DNA of 64,000 bases from Pseudomonas tohonis (GTDB lineage: Bacteria; Pseudomonadota; Gammaproteobacteria; Pseudomonadales; Pseudomonadaceae): contig NZ_AP023189.1 in assembly GCF_012767755.2 (NCBI RefSeq), positions 2,792,001-2,856,000 on the forward strand. The letters are read 5' to 3'. Positions 1-10,279 of the stretch are shown one piece after another (the stretch's first letter is position 1; each line of letters begins with the position of its first letter). A model generated the notes under the pieces. The model was not told the DNA's origin. It made no database searches and saw only the letters and a program-made list of their open reading frames with translations. Position numbers and translations under genes: made by a program.

Positions 1-1005
1 CATCACCAGGGCCTGGGGGTTTTCGTCGCCGCTGGCGCCGTTGCCGGGCAGGCCGTATTCACGGGCGCTGCGCGAGCCCACCAGGCGGCCGGTGAGGCGG
101 CCCTGCTGGATGAGGGCGACATCGCTGCGCGGCGAGCCTTCGGCGGTGAAGGCCGGAGACAGGGCGCCGGCCACCTGCTCGTGCAGGCCCAGCAGCGGGC
201 TGAAGCGGGCGCCGTCGCCGTCCAGGCGTTGCAGCGGGCTTTCCTTGGTCGCCAGGGCGCGGGCGGAGAAGCCGCCCCAGCAGAGCATGCCGGTGATCTC
301 CTCCAGCGCCGCCGGGGCGATGTAGGCGCGGTAGCCGCCCGGTGCCAGCACGCGCAGCGGTTTGCCCAGGTGCTCCAGCTGGGCGCGGGCGGCGGCGAAG
401 CGGCGGAGGAATTCGTCGTCGTTCCAGCCCTGGCCGGCGTAGTCGGCCTTCACCGCCTGGCCGTTGGCGTGGAACAGGCTGAAGTCGAAGTTGAAGCAGT
501 GGGCGCTGTGCCAGCCGAAGGCGCCCCAGCTGTTGGCGAAGCCCCGGTAGAGCGGGCCGGCGGCGTAGATGCCGACCAGGTCCAGGCCTTCGGCGGCGGC
601 GCTGATGCAGGGCAGCACGGCGGCCGGGTCGGGCAGCGGCTGGGTGTCGACGTGGCGCCGCTGCCAGGGCGTGCGGTCGGGCATCAGGTAGGGATCGGGC
701 GGCAACTGGCCGATCACCGCGCGCAGGCGTTCCAGGCCGTCGGCCAGGCGCTGGCGGTCTTCGTCCGGTTGGCCGGAGAGGGTGACGGCCATCTGCGCCT
801 GGCGCTCGGCGGCGATCAGCTGCAGGGTGGCGCCGGCCTGGGACACGTGGCCGGCCTGGCGCACGCGGGCGTGGTTGAAGCGGATGAAGTCGGAGGCCTC
901 GGCGCTGTACCACAGGGTGAAGTCCTCGCCGGGGCGCATGGCCTGGCGCAGGGCGTCGGCGAGGGCGGCGAAGCCGGCTTCGCGGGTGTCGATCTGGATG
1001 CTCAT
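1..1005 (-). CDS. TldE/PmbA-like metalloprotease subunit (partial, runs off window start)
   Basis: The reading frame opens at an ATG that overlaps the stop of the upstream tldD-like gene (TGATG), preceded by a GGAGGAG-type ribosome site, and stays open for 335 codons to the window edge, so the C-terminus is missing. It has the two-lobed TldD/PmbA fold signature without an HExxxH motif, as expected for the TldE (PmbA) half of the heterodimer. In characterised systems TldD carries the zinc and TldE completes the chamber that degrades or matures unfolded peptides. The overlap with the neighbour argues for translational coupling and complex formation. The family call is by sequence character; the substrate is unknown. 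Confidence 0.8.
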   Translation of the reverse strand, partial: MSIQIDTREAGFAALADALRQAMRPGEDFTLWYSAEASDFIRFNHARVRQAGHVSQAGATLQLIAAERQAQMAVTLSGQPDEDRQRLADGLERLRAVIGQLPPDPYLMPDRTPWQRRHVDTQPLPDPAAVLPCISAAAEGLDLVGIYAAGPLYRGFANSWGAFGWHSAHCFNFDFSLFHANGQAVKADYAGQGWNDDEFLRRFAAARAQLEHLGKPLRVLAPGGYRAYIAPAALEEITGMLCWGGFSARALATKESPLQRLDGDGARFSPLLGLHEQVAGALSPAFTAEGSPRSDVALIQQGRLTGRLVGSRSAREYGLPGNGASGDENPQALVM

Positions 1006-2435
1006 CAGGCGGCTCCTCCGAATACGTCGACCTGGCTGAATACGCAGGCGGGGGAGGCATGGCCCACCCGCACCACCTGGTTGGGCTCGCCCTTGCCGCA
1101 GAAGGGCGTGCCGAGCACTTCGAAGGTGCTGGCATCGCCCACCGCCGCGAGGCTGCGCCAGAAGCTGGCGGAGATGCCCCGGTAGTTGGGGTTCTTCACC
1201 ACGCCCTTGAGCTCGCCGTTTTCGATGAGCTGGCCCCATTCGCAGCCGAACTGGAACTTGTTGCGGGCGTCGTCGATGGACCAGGAGCGGTTGGTGGTCA
1301 TCAGGATGCCGCGCTCGATGCCGCCGACCAGTTGCTCCAGGCGCTGGTCGCCGGGCTCGATGTTGAGGTTGGCCATGCGGTCGATGGGGGCGCGGTTCCA
1401 GCTGCAGGCGCGGCTGTTGGCGACGCCCGGCAGGCCGCTGCGTTGCTGCGAGAGGGCGCCGCCGAGGGGGCGCAGGAGCAGGCCCTTCTCGATCAGCAGG
1501 GTCTTCCGGGCGGCGCTGCCGTCGTCGTCGTGGCCGTAGCTGGCCAGCTCCTCGGGGATGCCCGGGTCGAAGCTGACGTTGAGCAGCGCCGAGCCGTACT
1601 GGTAGTGGCCGAAGTCTTCCTGGCGGATGAAGCTGGTGCCGGCGTAGTTGCGCTCGTCGCCGAGGATGCGGTCCAGCTCCAGCGGGTGGCCGATGGATTC
1701 GTGGATCTGCAGCATCATCTGCTCGGGCATCAGCAGCAGGTCGCGCGGACCTTCCGGGGTGTTGGGCGCCAGCAGCAGCTGCAGCGCCTCGTCGGCCACG
1801 CGCGGGGCCGCGCCGCGCAGCCCCAGGCGCCGGATGACCTCGGCACCGCCCTGCTGGCCGCCGTGGTAGCCGCCGAAGCTGCGGGTCTGGCTGTCGTGGC
1901 CGTCGAAGGCGGTGACGCTGGCGCCGGGGTAGACGAATTGCAGTTCCTGCCAGTGCTCGGCGCCGGCGCTGTTGAGGTAGAGCTGCTCGTGGCGGTCGAC
2001 GCTGAGCAGCAGGGTCCAGTTGACCAGGCGCGGGTCGGCGGGCACCGCGGCGGATTCCTCGCGCAGCAGTTCGATGCGCTCGGCGATGCCGGGCAGCGGC
2101 TGGTCTAGGCCGGGGGAGCGGTAGTCGGCGCGGCCCTGGGGCGGCGCGACGCGGGCGTCCACCAGGTTGTACGGGGTGATCAGCCGGGCGCGCGCTTCGG
2201 CCAGGTCGAGGGCGTGCTGCAGGCCGGCGGTGCTGAGGTCGCTGGTGGCGGCATAGGCTTCGACGCCATTGACGCGCACGCTGAGCATTGCGCCCAGGTC
2301 GCTGGAGAAGAACGGCGGCTCGGCGACGTTGCGCCGTACCCGGCAGTGCTCGCCGCTCTGGCGGACGATGCGCAGGGCATGGAAGTCGGCGCGGCTGCGC
2401 AGGGTGGAGAACTGCTGCTTGAGTCGTTCGAACAC
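1005..2435 (-). CDS. TldD-like zinc metalloprotease
   Basis: This is a 476-residue TldD/PmbA family protein. The zinc motif HESIGH lies at about residues 245-250 and is followed by the typical GHPLELDR stretch. TldD-type proteases act with TldE on unstructured peptides, for example in microcin B17 maturation and CcdA turnover in E. coli. I chose the GTG at 2435 because it follows a GGGAG ribosome site and begins MFERLKQQF. The frame stays open upstream to 2555, but that stretch is low-complexity and lacks a good ribosome site. The gene is divergent from muxA and coupled to the tldE-like gene. It is probably a paralogue rather than the housekeeping tldD, which is normally unlinked from its partner. 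Confidence 0.85.
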   Translation of the reverse strand: MFERLKQQFSTLRSRADFHALRIVRQSGEHCRVRRNVAEPPFFSSDLGAMLSVRVNGVEAYAATSDLSTAGLQHALDLAEARARLITPYNLVDARVAPPQGRADYRSPGLDQPLPGIAERIELLREESAAVPADPRLVNWTLLLSVDRHEQLYLNSAGAEHWQELQFVYPGASVTAFDGHDSQTRSFGGYHGGQQGGAEVIRRLGLRGAAPRVADEALQLLLAPNTPEGPRDLLLMPEQMMLQIHESIGHPLELDRILGDERNYAGTSFIRQEDFGHYQYGSALLNVSFDPGIPEELASYGHDDDGSAARKTLLIEKGLLLRPLGGALSQQRSGLPGVANSRACSWNRAPIDRMANLNIEPGDQRLEQLVGGIERGILMTTNRSWSIDDARNKFQFGCEWGQLIENGELKGVVKNPNYRGISASFWRSLAAVGDASTFEVLGTPFCGKGEPNQVVRVGHASPACVFSQVDVFGGAA

Positions 2436-2671
2436 GGGGCACTCCCAGGAAGCGGAAAGGCGAGCGCGCATGGTCGCGCGGGTCGCCTGGATGGACAAGT
2501 GCGCGCACGGAAAGGAGATGTGACATTTGCGCAGCGCGCCGCCAAGGGCCGCCACCGCTCAAGGCCGCGCCCTCGCTGGGGTAAGGAATGGGTAAATAGG
2601 CGGTAAAGAGGCTTTGCCTCGGGGCGCCGAGTGCTTATCGTGCACGCTCTCGCACAGACCGACCTTTAATC
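2436..2671. promoter_or_regulatory. Divergent intergenic region between the tldD-like gene and muxA
   Basis: This 236-base stretch must hold the promoters for both directions. It includes an AT-richer patch near 2583-2612 and a small GAGGC-TTT-GCCTC palindrome around 2608-2622. I see no convincing regulator-binding site, and muxA lacks a strong Shine-Dalgarno sequence. Confidence 0.35.
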
Positions 2672-3961
2672 ATGTCCCCGATACAAGACTCCCGCTCCCC
2701 TCGTTCCCGCAACTGGCTGATCATCGCCCTCTGCCTGGCCGCCCTGGTGGCGCTGGTGTGGTGGTTCTGGCCGGCCTCGTCCAAGCATCAGGACGCGGAG
2801 GCGAGCCGCACCCGCCCCGGCCCCGCCGGCATGGCGCGCCCGGGCTTCGGTGCATTCGGCGGGCCGGTGCCGGTACGCGTGGCGGCCGCGAGCCAGGGCG
2901 ATTTCCCGGTGTTCTACAAGGCGCTGGGTACCGTGACCTCGCTGAACACGGTGAACGTGCGCAGCCGGGTCAACGGCGAGGTGATGAAGCTGGCCTTCGA
3001 GGAAGGCCAGCAGGTGAAGGCCGGCGACCTGCTGGCGGTGATCGACCCGCGCCCCTATGAGGTGGCGTTGCAGCAGGCGGAGGGCACGCTGCTGCAGAAC
3101 CAGGCGCAGCTGAAGAATGCCGAGATCGACCTGGCCCGCTACCGCGGCCTCTACGCCGAGGACAGCATCGCCAAGCAGACCCTGGACACCCAGGAGGCCC
3201 TGGTGGGCCAGTACAAGGGCACGGTGAAGGCCAACCAGGCGGCGGTGGCCGATGCCAAGCTCAACCTCAGCTTCACCCAGGTGCGCGCCCCGGTGACCGG
3301 CCGCGTCGGCCTGCGCCAGGTGGACCTGGGCAACCAGGTCAGCTCCGGCGACACCACGCCGCTGGTGGTGATCACCCAGACCAAGCCCATCAGCGTCACC
3401 TTCACCCTGCCGGAGAACCAGCTGCCCTCGGTGGTCACGCGCTTCCGCGCCGGTGATTCCATGGCGGTGGAGGCCTGGGACCGTGGCGACACCCTGAAGC
3501 AGGCCGAGGGCGTGCTGCAGAGCCTGGACAACCAGATCGACACCGCCACCGGCACCCTGAAGTTCAAGGCACGTTTTGCCAACGAGGGCGAGACGCTGTT
3601 CCCCAACCAGTTCGTCAACGTGCGCCTGCTGGCCGACACCCTCAGGCAGGCGGTGATGATCCCGTCCGCCGCCGTGCAGTTCGGCAACCAGGGCACCTTC
3701 GCCTACGTGATGGACGGCGACAAGAAGGTCCGCGTGCAGGCCCTGGAAACCGGCCCGAGCGATGGCGAGCGCACCGTGATCAAGGCCGGGCTCAAGGCCG
3801 GCGAGCGCGTGGTGCTGGAAGGCACCGACCGCCTGCGCGACGGCAGTGAGGTGGAGGTGGTGCATGACAGCGACCAGGTGCCGGCGCAACCCAGCGAGCA
3901 GCTGCAAGGCGCGGACAAGGGCGCCCTGCAGGGCGACAAGGCTGAAAAAGGCGGCGTATGA
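2672..3961 (+). CDS. muxA: MuxA, RND pump periplasmic adaptor
   Basis: This is a 429-residue membrane-fusion protein that would link the inner-membrane RND pumps to the outer-membrane channel. An N-terminal signal or anchor helix spans about residues 15-33 ([20 protein letters not shown]). It is followed by the adaptor core with lipoyl and hairpin regions ([22 protein letters not shown]) and beta-barrel sequence near [12 protein letters not shown]. It heads a four-gene operon, and its stop overlaps muxB by 4 nt. The architecture of one adaptor, two RND subunits and one outer-membrane protein is that of MuxABC-OpmB of P. aeruginosa and MdtABC of E. coli. Those pumps are linked to novobiocin, aztreonam and macrolide export, but substrates here are not shown by sequence. 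Confidence 0.9.
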   Translation: MSPIQDSRSPRSRNWLIIALCLAALVALVWWFWPASSKHQDAEASRTRPGPAGMARPGFGAFGGPVPVRVAAASQGDFPVFYKALGTVTSLNTVNVRSRVNGEVMKLAFEEGQQVKAGDLLAVIDPRPYEVALQQAEGTLLQNQAQLKNAEIDLARYRGLYAEDSIAKQTLDTQEALVGQYKGTVKANQAAVADAKLNLSFTQVRAPVTGRVGLRQVDLGNQVSSGDTTPLVVITQTKPISVTFTLPENQLPSVVTRFRAGDSMAVEAWDRGDTLKQAEGVLQSLDNQIDTATGTLKFKARFANEGETLFPNQFVNVRLLADTLRQAVMIPSAAVQFGNQGTFAYVMDGDKKVRVQALETGPSDGERTVIKAGLKAGERVVLEGTDRLRDGSEVEVVHDSDQVPAQPSEQLQGADKGALQGDKAEKGGV

Positions 3962-6900
3962 ACATCTCCCGCCTGTTCATCCTGCGGCCGGTCGCCACCA
4001 CGCTGAGCATGCTGGCGATCCTGCTGGCCGGCCTGATCGCCTACCGCCTGCTGCCGGTCTCGGCGCTGCCGGAGGTGGACTACCCGACCATCCGCGTGAT
4101 GACGCTCTACCCGGGGGCCAGCCCGGACGTGATGACCAGTGCCGTGACCGCACCGCTGGAACGCCAGTTCGGGCAGATGCCGGGGCTGACGCAGATGTCG
4201 TCCACCAGCTCCGGCGGCGCCTCGGTGATCACCCTGCGCTTCAGCCTGGAGGTGCAGCTGGACGTGGCCGAGCAGGAGGTCCAGGCGGCGATCAACGCGG
4301 CCACCAACCTGCTGCCCAACGACCTGCCGGCGCCGCCGGTCTACAACAAGGTCAACCCCGCCGACACCCCGGTGCTGACCCTGGCGGTGAGCTCCAGGAC
4401 CCTGCCGCTGCCGCAGCTGCACACCCTGGTCGACACGCGCATGGCGCAGAAGCTGTCGCAGATCAGCGGCGTCGGCATGGTCAGCATCGCCGGCGGCCAG
4501 CGCCAGGCGGTGCGCATCAAGGTCAACCCCGAGGCGCTCGCCGCCAATGGCCTGAACCTCTCGGACGTGCGCTCGCTGGTCAGCGCCTCCAACGTCAACC
4601 AGCCCAAGGGCAACTTCGACGGCCCGACGCGCACCTCGATGCTGGACGCCAATGACCAGCTGAAGTCACCGGAGGAGTACGCCAACCTCATCCTCGCCTA
4701 CAAGAACGGTGCGGCGCTGCGCCTGAAGGACGTGGCGACCATAGTCGAAGGCGCGGAGAACGAACGCCTGGCCGCCTGGGCCAACCAGAACGAGGCGGTG
4801 CTGCTGAACATCCAGCGCCAGCCCGGCGCCAACGTCATCGAGGTGGTCGACCGCATCCAGGAACTGCTGCCGAAGATGACCGCCAACCTGCCGGCGGGCC
4901 TGGACGTGGTGGTGCTCACCGACCGCACCCAGACCATCCGCGCCTCGGTCACCGACGTGCAGCACGAGCTGTTGATCGCCATCGCCCTGGTGGTGATGGT
5001 GACCTTCCTGTTCCTGCGCCGGGTCAGTGCCACGCTGATCCCGTCCATCGCCGTGCCGCTGTCCCTGGTGGGCACCTTCGGGGTGATGTACCTGGCCGGC
5101 TTCTCGGTGAACAACCTGACGCTGATGGCCCTGACCATCGCCACTGGCTTCGTGGTGGATGACGCCATCGTCATGCTGGAGAACATCGCCCGCCACCTGG
5201 AGGAGGGCGCCACGCCGCTGGAGTCCGCGCTCAAGGGCGCCCGGCAGATCGGCTTCACGCTGATCTCCCTGACCTTCTCGCTGATCGCGGTGCTGATCCC
5301 GCTGCTGTTCATGGCCGACGTGGTGGGCCGGCTGTTCCGCGAGTTCGCCATCACCCTGGCGGTGGCCATCCTGATCTCCCTGGTGGTGTCGCTGACCCTG
5401 ACGCCGATGATGTGCGCGCGGCTGCTCAAGCCCGAGCCGGAGGAGAAGGAGCAGGGCCGTTTCTACCGCGCCAGCGGCGCCTTCATCGACGGCATGATCG
5501 AGCGCTATTCCCACGGCCTGCGCTGGGTGCTGCGCCACCAGGCGCTGACCCTGCTGGTGGCCGTCGCCACCCTGGCGCTGACCGTGGTGCTGTACCTGGC
5601 GGTGCCCAAGGGCTTCTTCCCGGTGCAGGACACGGGCGTGATCCAGGGCATCACCGAGGCGCCGCAATCGGTGTCGTTCCGCGCCATGAGCGAGCGTCAG
5701 CAGCGCCTCGCCGAACTGGTGCTGAAGGACCCGGCGGTGGCCAGCCTGACTTCGTACATCGGCGTCGACGGCGACAACGTCACCCTCAACAGCGGGCGCA
5801 TGCTGATCAACCTCAAGCCCCACGGCGAGCGTGACCTGACCGCCAGCGAGGTGATCCAGCGCCTGCAGCCGCAGCTGGACAAGCTCAGCGACATCCGCCT
5901 GTACCTGCAGCCGGTGCAGGACCTGACCATCGAGGACCGGGTCAGCCGAACCCAGTTCCAGTTCAGCATGGAGTCCCCGGACGCCGAGCTGCTGCGCGAG
6001 TGGACCGGCAAGCTGGTGGACGCCCTGAGCCAGCAGCCGGAGCTTTCGGATGTGGCCAGCGACCTGCAGGACAAGGGCCTGCAGGTGTACCTGGACATCG
6101 ACCGCGACATGGCCGGGCGCCTGGGCGTGGAAGTCTCGGCCATCACCGATGCGCTCTACGACGCCTTCGGCCAGCGGCAGATCTCCACCATCTTCACCCA
6201 GGCCAGCCAGTACCGCGTGGTGCTGGAGTCCGCCACGGGTGACCGCATCGGCCCGCAGGCGCTGCAGCAGCTGCGCGTCGCCGGCACTGACGGCGTGCAG
6301 GTGCCGCTGTCGACCCTGGCGCGCATCGAGGAGCGGCAGACGGAGCTGGCGATCAACCACATCGGCCAGTTCCCGGCGGTGAACCTGTCGTTCAACCTGG
6401 CTCCCGGCGTCGCCCTGGGCGAGGCGGTGCAGGTGATCGAGCGGGTGCAGCAGGCGATCGGCATGCCCGAAGGCATCCAGACCCGCTTCCAGGGCGCGGC
6501 GGCGGCCTTCGAGGCCTCGCTGTCGAGCACGCTGCTGCTGATCCTGGCGGCGGTGGTGACCATGTACATCGTCCTCGGCGTGCTCTACGAGAGCTACATC
6601 CACCCGATCACCATCCTTTCCACGCTGCCCTCGGCGGGCGTCGGCGCCTTGCTGGCGCTGCTGCTGTCGGGCAACGACCTGGGCCTGATCGCCATCATCG
6701 GCATCATCCTGCTGATCGGCATCGTCAAGAAGAACGCGATCATGATGATCGACTTCGCCCTCGACGCCGAACGCAACCAGGGCATGGCCCCCGAGGACGC
6801 CATCTACCAGGCCGCGCTGCTGCGCTTCCGGCCGATCCTGATGACCACCCTGGCCGCGCTGTTCGGCGCCGTGCCGCTGATGCTCGCCACCGGCTCCGGC

Positions 6901-7050
6901 GCCGAACTGCGCCAGCCCCTGGGCCTGGTGATGGTCGGCGGCCTGCTGGTGAGCCAGGTGCTGACGTTGTTTACGACGCCCGTGATCTATCTCGCTTTCG
7001 ATCGGTTGTCGCGGCGCTGGAACCGCCAGGCCACCGGGGAGGTGGTGTGA
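3958..7050 (+). CDS. muxB: MuxB, RND efflux transporter subunit
   Basis: This 1030-residue inner-membrane RND transporter starts with the typical [18 protein letters not shown] segment and has the expected 12-helix layout with two large periplasmic loops. The proton-relay aspartates are present in the [12 protein letters not shown] motif at residues 401-402, and the TM10 lysine lies in [14 protein letters not shown]. It starts within the last codons of muxA (ATGA overlap). MuxB/MdtB-type subunits form heterotrimers with MuxC/MdtC. Length and motifs are complete, so it should be functional. Confidence 0.92.
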   Translation: MNISRLFILRPVATTLSMLAILLAGLIAYRLLPVSALPEVDYPTIRVMTLYPGASPDVMTSAVTAPLERQFGQMPGLTQMSSTSSGGASVITLRFSLEVQLDVAEQEVQAAINAATNLLPNDLPAPPVYNKVNPADTPVLTLAVSSRTLPLPQLHTLVDTRMAQKLSQISGVGMVSIAGGQRQAVRIKVNPEALAANGLNLSDVRSLVSASNVNQPKGNFDGPTRTSMLDANDQLKSPEEYANLILAYKNGAALRLKDVATIVEGAENERLAAWANQNEAVLLNIQRQPGANVIEVVDRIQELLPKMTANLPAGLDVVVLTDRTQTIRASVTDVQHELLIAIALVVMVTFLFLRRVSATLIPSIAVPLSLVGTFGVMYLAGFSVNNLTLMALTIATGFVVDDAIVMLENIARHLEEGATPLESALKGARQIGFTLISLTFSLIAVLIPLLFMADVVGRLFREFAITLAVAILISLVVSLTLTPMMCARLLKPEPEEKEQGRFYRASGAFIDGMIERYSHGLRWVLRHQALTLLVAVATLALTVVLYLAVPKGFFPVQDTGVIQGITEAPQSVSFRAMSERQQRLAELVLKDPAVASLTSYIGVDGDNVTLNSGRMLINLKPHGERDLTASEVIQRLQPQLDKLSDIRLYLQPVQDLTIEDRVSRTQFQFSMESPDAELLREWTGKLVDALSQQPELSDVASDLQDKGLQVYLDIDRDMAGRLGVEVSAITDALYDAFGQRQISTIFTQASQYRVVLESATGDRIGPQALQQLRVAGTDGVQVPLSTLARIEERQTELAINHIGQFPAVNLSFNLAPGVALGEAVQVIERVQQAIGMPEGIQTRFQGAAAAFEASLSSTLLLILAAVVTMYIVLGVLYESYIHPITILSTLPSAGVGALLALLLSGNDLGLIAIIGIILLIGIVKKNAIMMIDFALDAERNQGMAPEDAIYQAALLRFRPILMTTLAALFGAVPLMLATGSGAELRQPLGLVMVGGLLVSQVLTLFTTPVIYLAFDRLSRRWNRQATGEVV

Positions 7051-7060
7051 TGGGCGTCAG

Positions 7061-7152
7061 CGGCAAGCTGCAAGCCACAAGCTGCAAGTGGTTGTGTGCG
7101 GCTGATGAGGCCGGTGTTGGCCTGCTCTTTTCTTGCGGCTTGAAGCTTGCCG
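7061..7152. repeat. Imperfect inverted repeat in the muxB-muxC gap
   Basis: Two 21-nt arms (7061-7081 and 7132-7152) match in inverted orientation at about 19 of 21 positions, separated by about 50 nt. The core reads CGGCAAGCT with CAAGC motifs. The element fills most of the only sizeable gap in the mux operon and resembles interspersed palindromic elements seen in pseudomonads. It could form a large hairpin in the transcript. It is not a Rho-independent terminator because no T-run follows. Confidence 0.6.
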
Positions 7153-7171
7153 CTTGGAGCTGCGTTCAGCC

Positions 7172-10100
7172 ATGAACTTGTCTGCTCCCTTCATCCACCG
7201 CCCCGTCGCCACCATGCTGCTGAGCCTGGCGATCATGCTGCTGGGCGGCATGAGCTTCGGTTTGTTGCCGGTGTCGCCGCTGCCGCAGATGGATTTCCCG
7301 GTGATCACGGTGCAGGCGAGCCTGCCCGGGGCGAGCCCGGAGATCATGGCGTCGAGCGTGACCACGCCACTGGAGCGTTCGCTGGGGACCATGTCCGGCG
7401 TCACGCAGATGACCAGCCGCACCAGCCAGGGCTCGACGCGGATCATCATCCAGTTCGACCTGGACCGTGACATCAACGGCGCCGCGCGTGACGTGCAGGC
7501 GGCCATCAATGCCTCGCGCAACCTGCTGCCCAGCGGCATGCGCAGCATGCCCACCTACAAGAAGGTCAACCCGTCCCAGGCGCCGATCATGGTGCTGTCG
7601 CTGACCTCCGACGTGCTGGAGAAGGGCCAGCTGTACGACCTGGCCTCGACCATCCTGGCGCAGAGCCTGTCGCAGGTTAAGGGCGTGGGCGAGGTGCAGA
7701 TCGGCGGCAGTTCGCTGCCGGCGGTGCGGGTGGAGCTGGAGCCGCAGCTGCTCAACCAGTACGGCCTGTCGCTCGACGAGGTGCGCAGCCGCATCGCTGC
7801 CGCCAACCAGCGCCGGCCCAAGGGGGCGGTGGAGGACGACGGGCGCCACTGGCAGGTGGGTGCCAGCGACCAGTTGGAGAAGGCCGCCGACTACGCGCCG
7901 CTGATCCTCCGCTACCAGGAGGGCTCGGCCCTGCGCCTGGGCGATGTGGCCAAGGTGCGCGACGCGGTGGAGGACCGCTACAACAGCGGTTTCTTCAACG
8001 ACGAGAACGCGGTGCTGCTGGTGATCAACCGCCAGGCCGGCGCCAACATCATCGAAACCATCGAAAGCATCAAGGCGCAGTTGCCGAGCCTGCAGGCGGT
8101 GCTGCCGGCCAGCGTCAAGCTGAACCAGGCGATGGACCGCTCGCCGGTGATCCGCGCCACCCTGCACGAGGCCGAGCGCACCCTGCTGATCGCCGTGGCC
8201 CTGGTGATACTGGTGGTCTACCTGTTCCTCGGCAGCCTGCGCGCCTCGCTGATCCCGGCGCTGGCGGTGCCGGTGTCGCTGGTGGGCACCTTCGCGGTGA
8301 TGTACCTGTGCGGCTTCTCCCTCAACGTGCTGTCGCTGATGGCGCTGATCCTCGCCGCCGGGCTGGTGGTGGACGACGCCATCGTGGTGCTGGAGAACAT
8401 CTCGCGGCACATCAACGACGGCATGCCGCCGTTCAAGGCGGCGTTGCAGGGCACCCGCGAGGTGGGCTTCACCCTGCTGTCGATGAACCTGTCGCTGGTG
8501 GTGGTGTTCGTCTCCATCCTGTTCATGGGCGGCATCATCGACCGCATGTTCCGCGAGTTCTCCCTGACCCTGGCGGCGGCCATCCTGGTGTCGCTGCTGG
8601 TGTCGCTGACGCTGACCCCGATGCTCTGCGCGCGCTGGCTCAAGCCCCACGTGCCGGACAAGGACAGCCCCATGCAGCGCTGGAGCGAGGCCATCCACGA
8701 GCGCATGACGCGGCTCTATGACGTGAGCCTCGGCTGGGCCCTGCGCCACCCGCGCCTGACCCTGCTCAGCCTGTTCATCACCATCGGCCTCAACGTCGCG
8801 CTCTACGTGATCGTGCCCAAGACCTTCCTGCCGCAGCAGGACACCGGGCAGTTGATCGGCTTCATCCGTGGCGACGACGGCCTGTCGTTCACCGTGATGC
8901 AGCCGAAGATGGAGATCTTCCGCCGCGCCGTGCTCAAGGACCCGGCGGTGGAGAGCGTCGCCGGCTTCATCGGCGGCAGCGGCGGCATCAACAACGCCTT
9001 CATGATTGTGCGCCTGAAGCCGATCAAGGAGCGCGGGCTGTCGGCGCAGAAGGTCATCGAGCGGTTGCGCAAGGAGATGCCGCTGGTGCCCGGTGGCCGG
9101 CTGATGCTGATGGCCGACCAGGACATCATGACCGGCGGCTCCCGCGAGCAGCGCAGCTCCGAGTACGAGTACGTGCTGCAGGCCGAGGACCTGGGTGACC
9201 TGCGCACCTGGCTGCCGCAGGTGACCGCCGCGCTGAAGGCCCTGCCGGAGCTCACCGCCATCGACGCGAAGGAAGGCGAGGGCGCGCAGCAGGTGACGCT
9301 GAAGGTCGACCGCGAGACGGCCAAGCGCCTGGGCATCGACATGAACATGGTCACGGCGGTGCTCAACAACGCCTACAGCCAGCGGCAGATCTCCACCATC
9401 TACGACAGCCTCAACCAGTACCAGGTGGTGATGGAGGTCAACCCGAAATACGCCCGCGACCCGGCGACCCTCGAACAGGTGCAGGTGATCACCGCCGACG
9501 GCCAGCGCGTGCCTCTGTCGAGCTTCGCCCACTACGAGCGCAGCCTGGAGGAGGACCGGGTCAACCACGAGGGCCAGTTCGCCTCGGAAAGCATCTCCTT
9601 CGACCTGGCACCGGGCGTGAGCCTGGACCAGGCCACCGTGGCCATCGAGAAGGCGGTCGCGGCCATCGGCATGCCCAGCTCGGTGGTCGCGCGCCTGGGC
9701 GGCACCGCCGACGCCTTCGCCAGCAGCCAGGAGAACCAACCGTGGATGATCCTCGCCGCCCTGGTGCTGGTGTATCTGGTGCTGGGCATCCTCTACGAGA
9801 GCTATATCCACCCGCTGACCATTCTCTCGACGCTGCCGTCGGCGGGGGTGGGCGCGTTGCTGACCATCCAGCTGATCGGCGGCGAGTTCAGCCTGATCTC
9901 GCTGCTGGGGCTGTTCCTGCTCATCGGCATCGTCAAGAAGAACGCCATCCTGATGATCGACCTGGCGCTGCAGCTGGAACGCAACGACGGCCTGTCGCCG
10001 GCCGAGTCGATCCACCGCGCCTGCCTGCTGCGCCTGCGACCGATCCTGATGACCACCCTGGCCGCCATCCTCGGCGCGGTGCCGCTGCTGATCGGTGGCG

Positions 10101-10279
10101 CGGAAGGCGCGGAGATGCGCCAGCCGCTGGGCGTGACCATCATCGGCGGCCTGGTGCTGAGCCAGATCCTCACCCTCTACACCACCCCCGTGGTCTACCT
10201 GTACCTCGACCGCCTGCGCCATCGCTTCAACCGCTGGCGCGGCGTGCGTACCGACGCTTCGCTGGAGACACCGCTATGA
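7172..10279 (+). CDS. muxC: MuxC, RND efflux transporter subunit
   Basis: This second RND subunit is 1035 residues from the ATG at 7172, which begins MNLSAPFIHRPVATMLL. An in-frame start at 7133 lies inside the intergenic repeat and is disfavoured. The proton-relay pair is in VVDDAIVVLENI (residues 401-402), and the TM10 motif [14 protein letters not shown] is intact. It would pair with MuxB to form the heterotrimeric pump. It overlaps opmB by 4 nt (ATGA). The upstream ribosome site is weak, so its expression relative to muxB may depend on the repeat between them. Confidence 0.92.
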   Translation: MNLSAPFIHRPVATMLLSLAIMLLGGMSFGLLPVSPLPQMDFPVITVQASLPGASPEIMASSVTTPLERSLGTMSGVTQMTSRTSQGSTRIIIQFDLDRDINGAARDVQAAINASRNLLPSGMRSMPTYKKVNPSQAPIMVLSLTSDVLEKGQLYDLASTILAQSLSQVKGVGEVQIGGSSLPAVRVELEPQLLNQYGLSLDEVRSRIAAANQRRPKGAVEDDGRHWQVGASDQLEKAADYAPLILRYQEGSALRLGDVAKVRDAVEDRYNSGFFNDENAVLLVINRQAGANIIETIESIKAQLPSLQAVLPASVKLNQAMDRSPVIRATLHEAERTLLIAVALVILVVYLFLGSLRASLIPALAVPVSLVGTFAVMYLCGFSLNVLSLMALILAAGLVVDDAIVVLENISRHINDGMPPFKAALQGTREVGFTLLSMNLSLVVVFVSILFMGGIIDRMFREFSLTLAAAILVSLLVSLTLTPMLCARWLKPHVPDKDSPMQRWSEAIHERMTRLYDVSLGWALRHPRLTLLSLFITIGLNVALYVIVPKTFLPQQDTGQLIGFIRGDDGLSFTVMQPKMEIFRRAVLKDPAVESVAGFIGGSGGINNAFMIVRLKPIKERGLSAQKVIERLRKEMPLVPGGRLMLMADQDIMTGGSREQRSSEYEYVLQAEDLGDLRTWLPQVTAALKALPELTAIDAKEGEGAQQVTLKVDRETAKRLGIDMNMVTAVLNNAYSQRQISTIYDSLNQYQVVMEVNPKYARDPATLEQVQVITADGQRVPLSSFAHYERSLEEDRVNHEGQFASESISFDLAPGVSLDQATVAIEKAVAAIGMPSSVVARLGGTADAFASSQENQPWMILAALVLVYLVLGILYESYIHPLTILSTLPSAGVGALLTIQLIGGEFSLISLLGLFLLIGIVKKNAILMIDLALQLERNDGLSPAESIHRACLLRLRPILMTTLAAILGAVPLLIGGAEGAEMRQPLGVTIIGGLVLSQILTLYTTPVVYLYLDRLRHRFNRWRGVRTDASLETPL

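Noticed and set aside
59..1135. A 358-codon minus-strand frame at the left edge
   Set aside because: It is out of frame with the TldE-like product, which begins at the coupled ATG at 1005 and reads as a coherent family member.
4666..6603. A 645-codon minus-strand frame opposite muxB
   Set aside because: Same low-complexity shadow pattern; muxB fully explains the region.
7166..10222. A 1018-codon open frame on the minus strand opposite muxC
   Set aside because: It is a shadow of the high-GC muxC gene: the product is His/Gln/Arg-rich without domains, while the plus strand encodes a full RND transporter.
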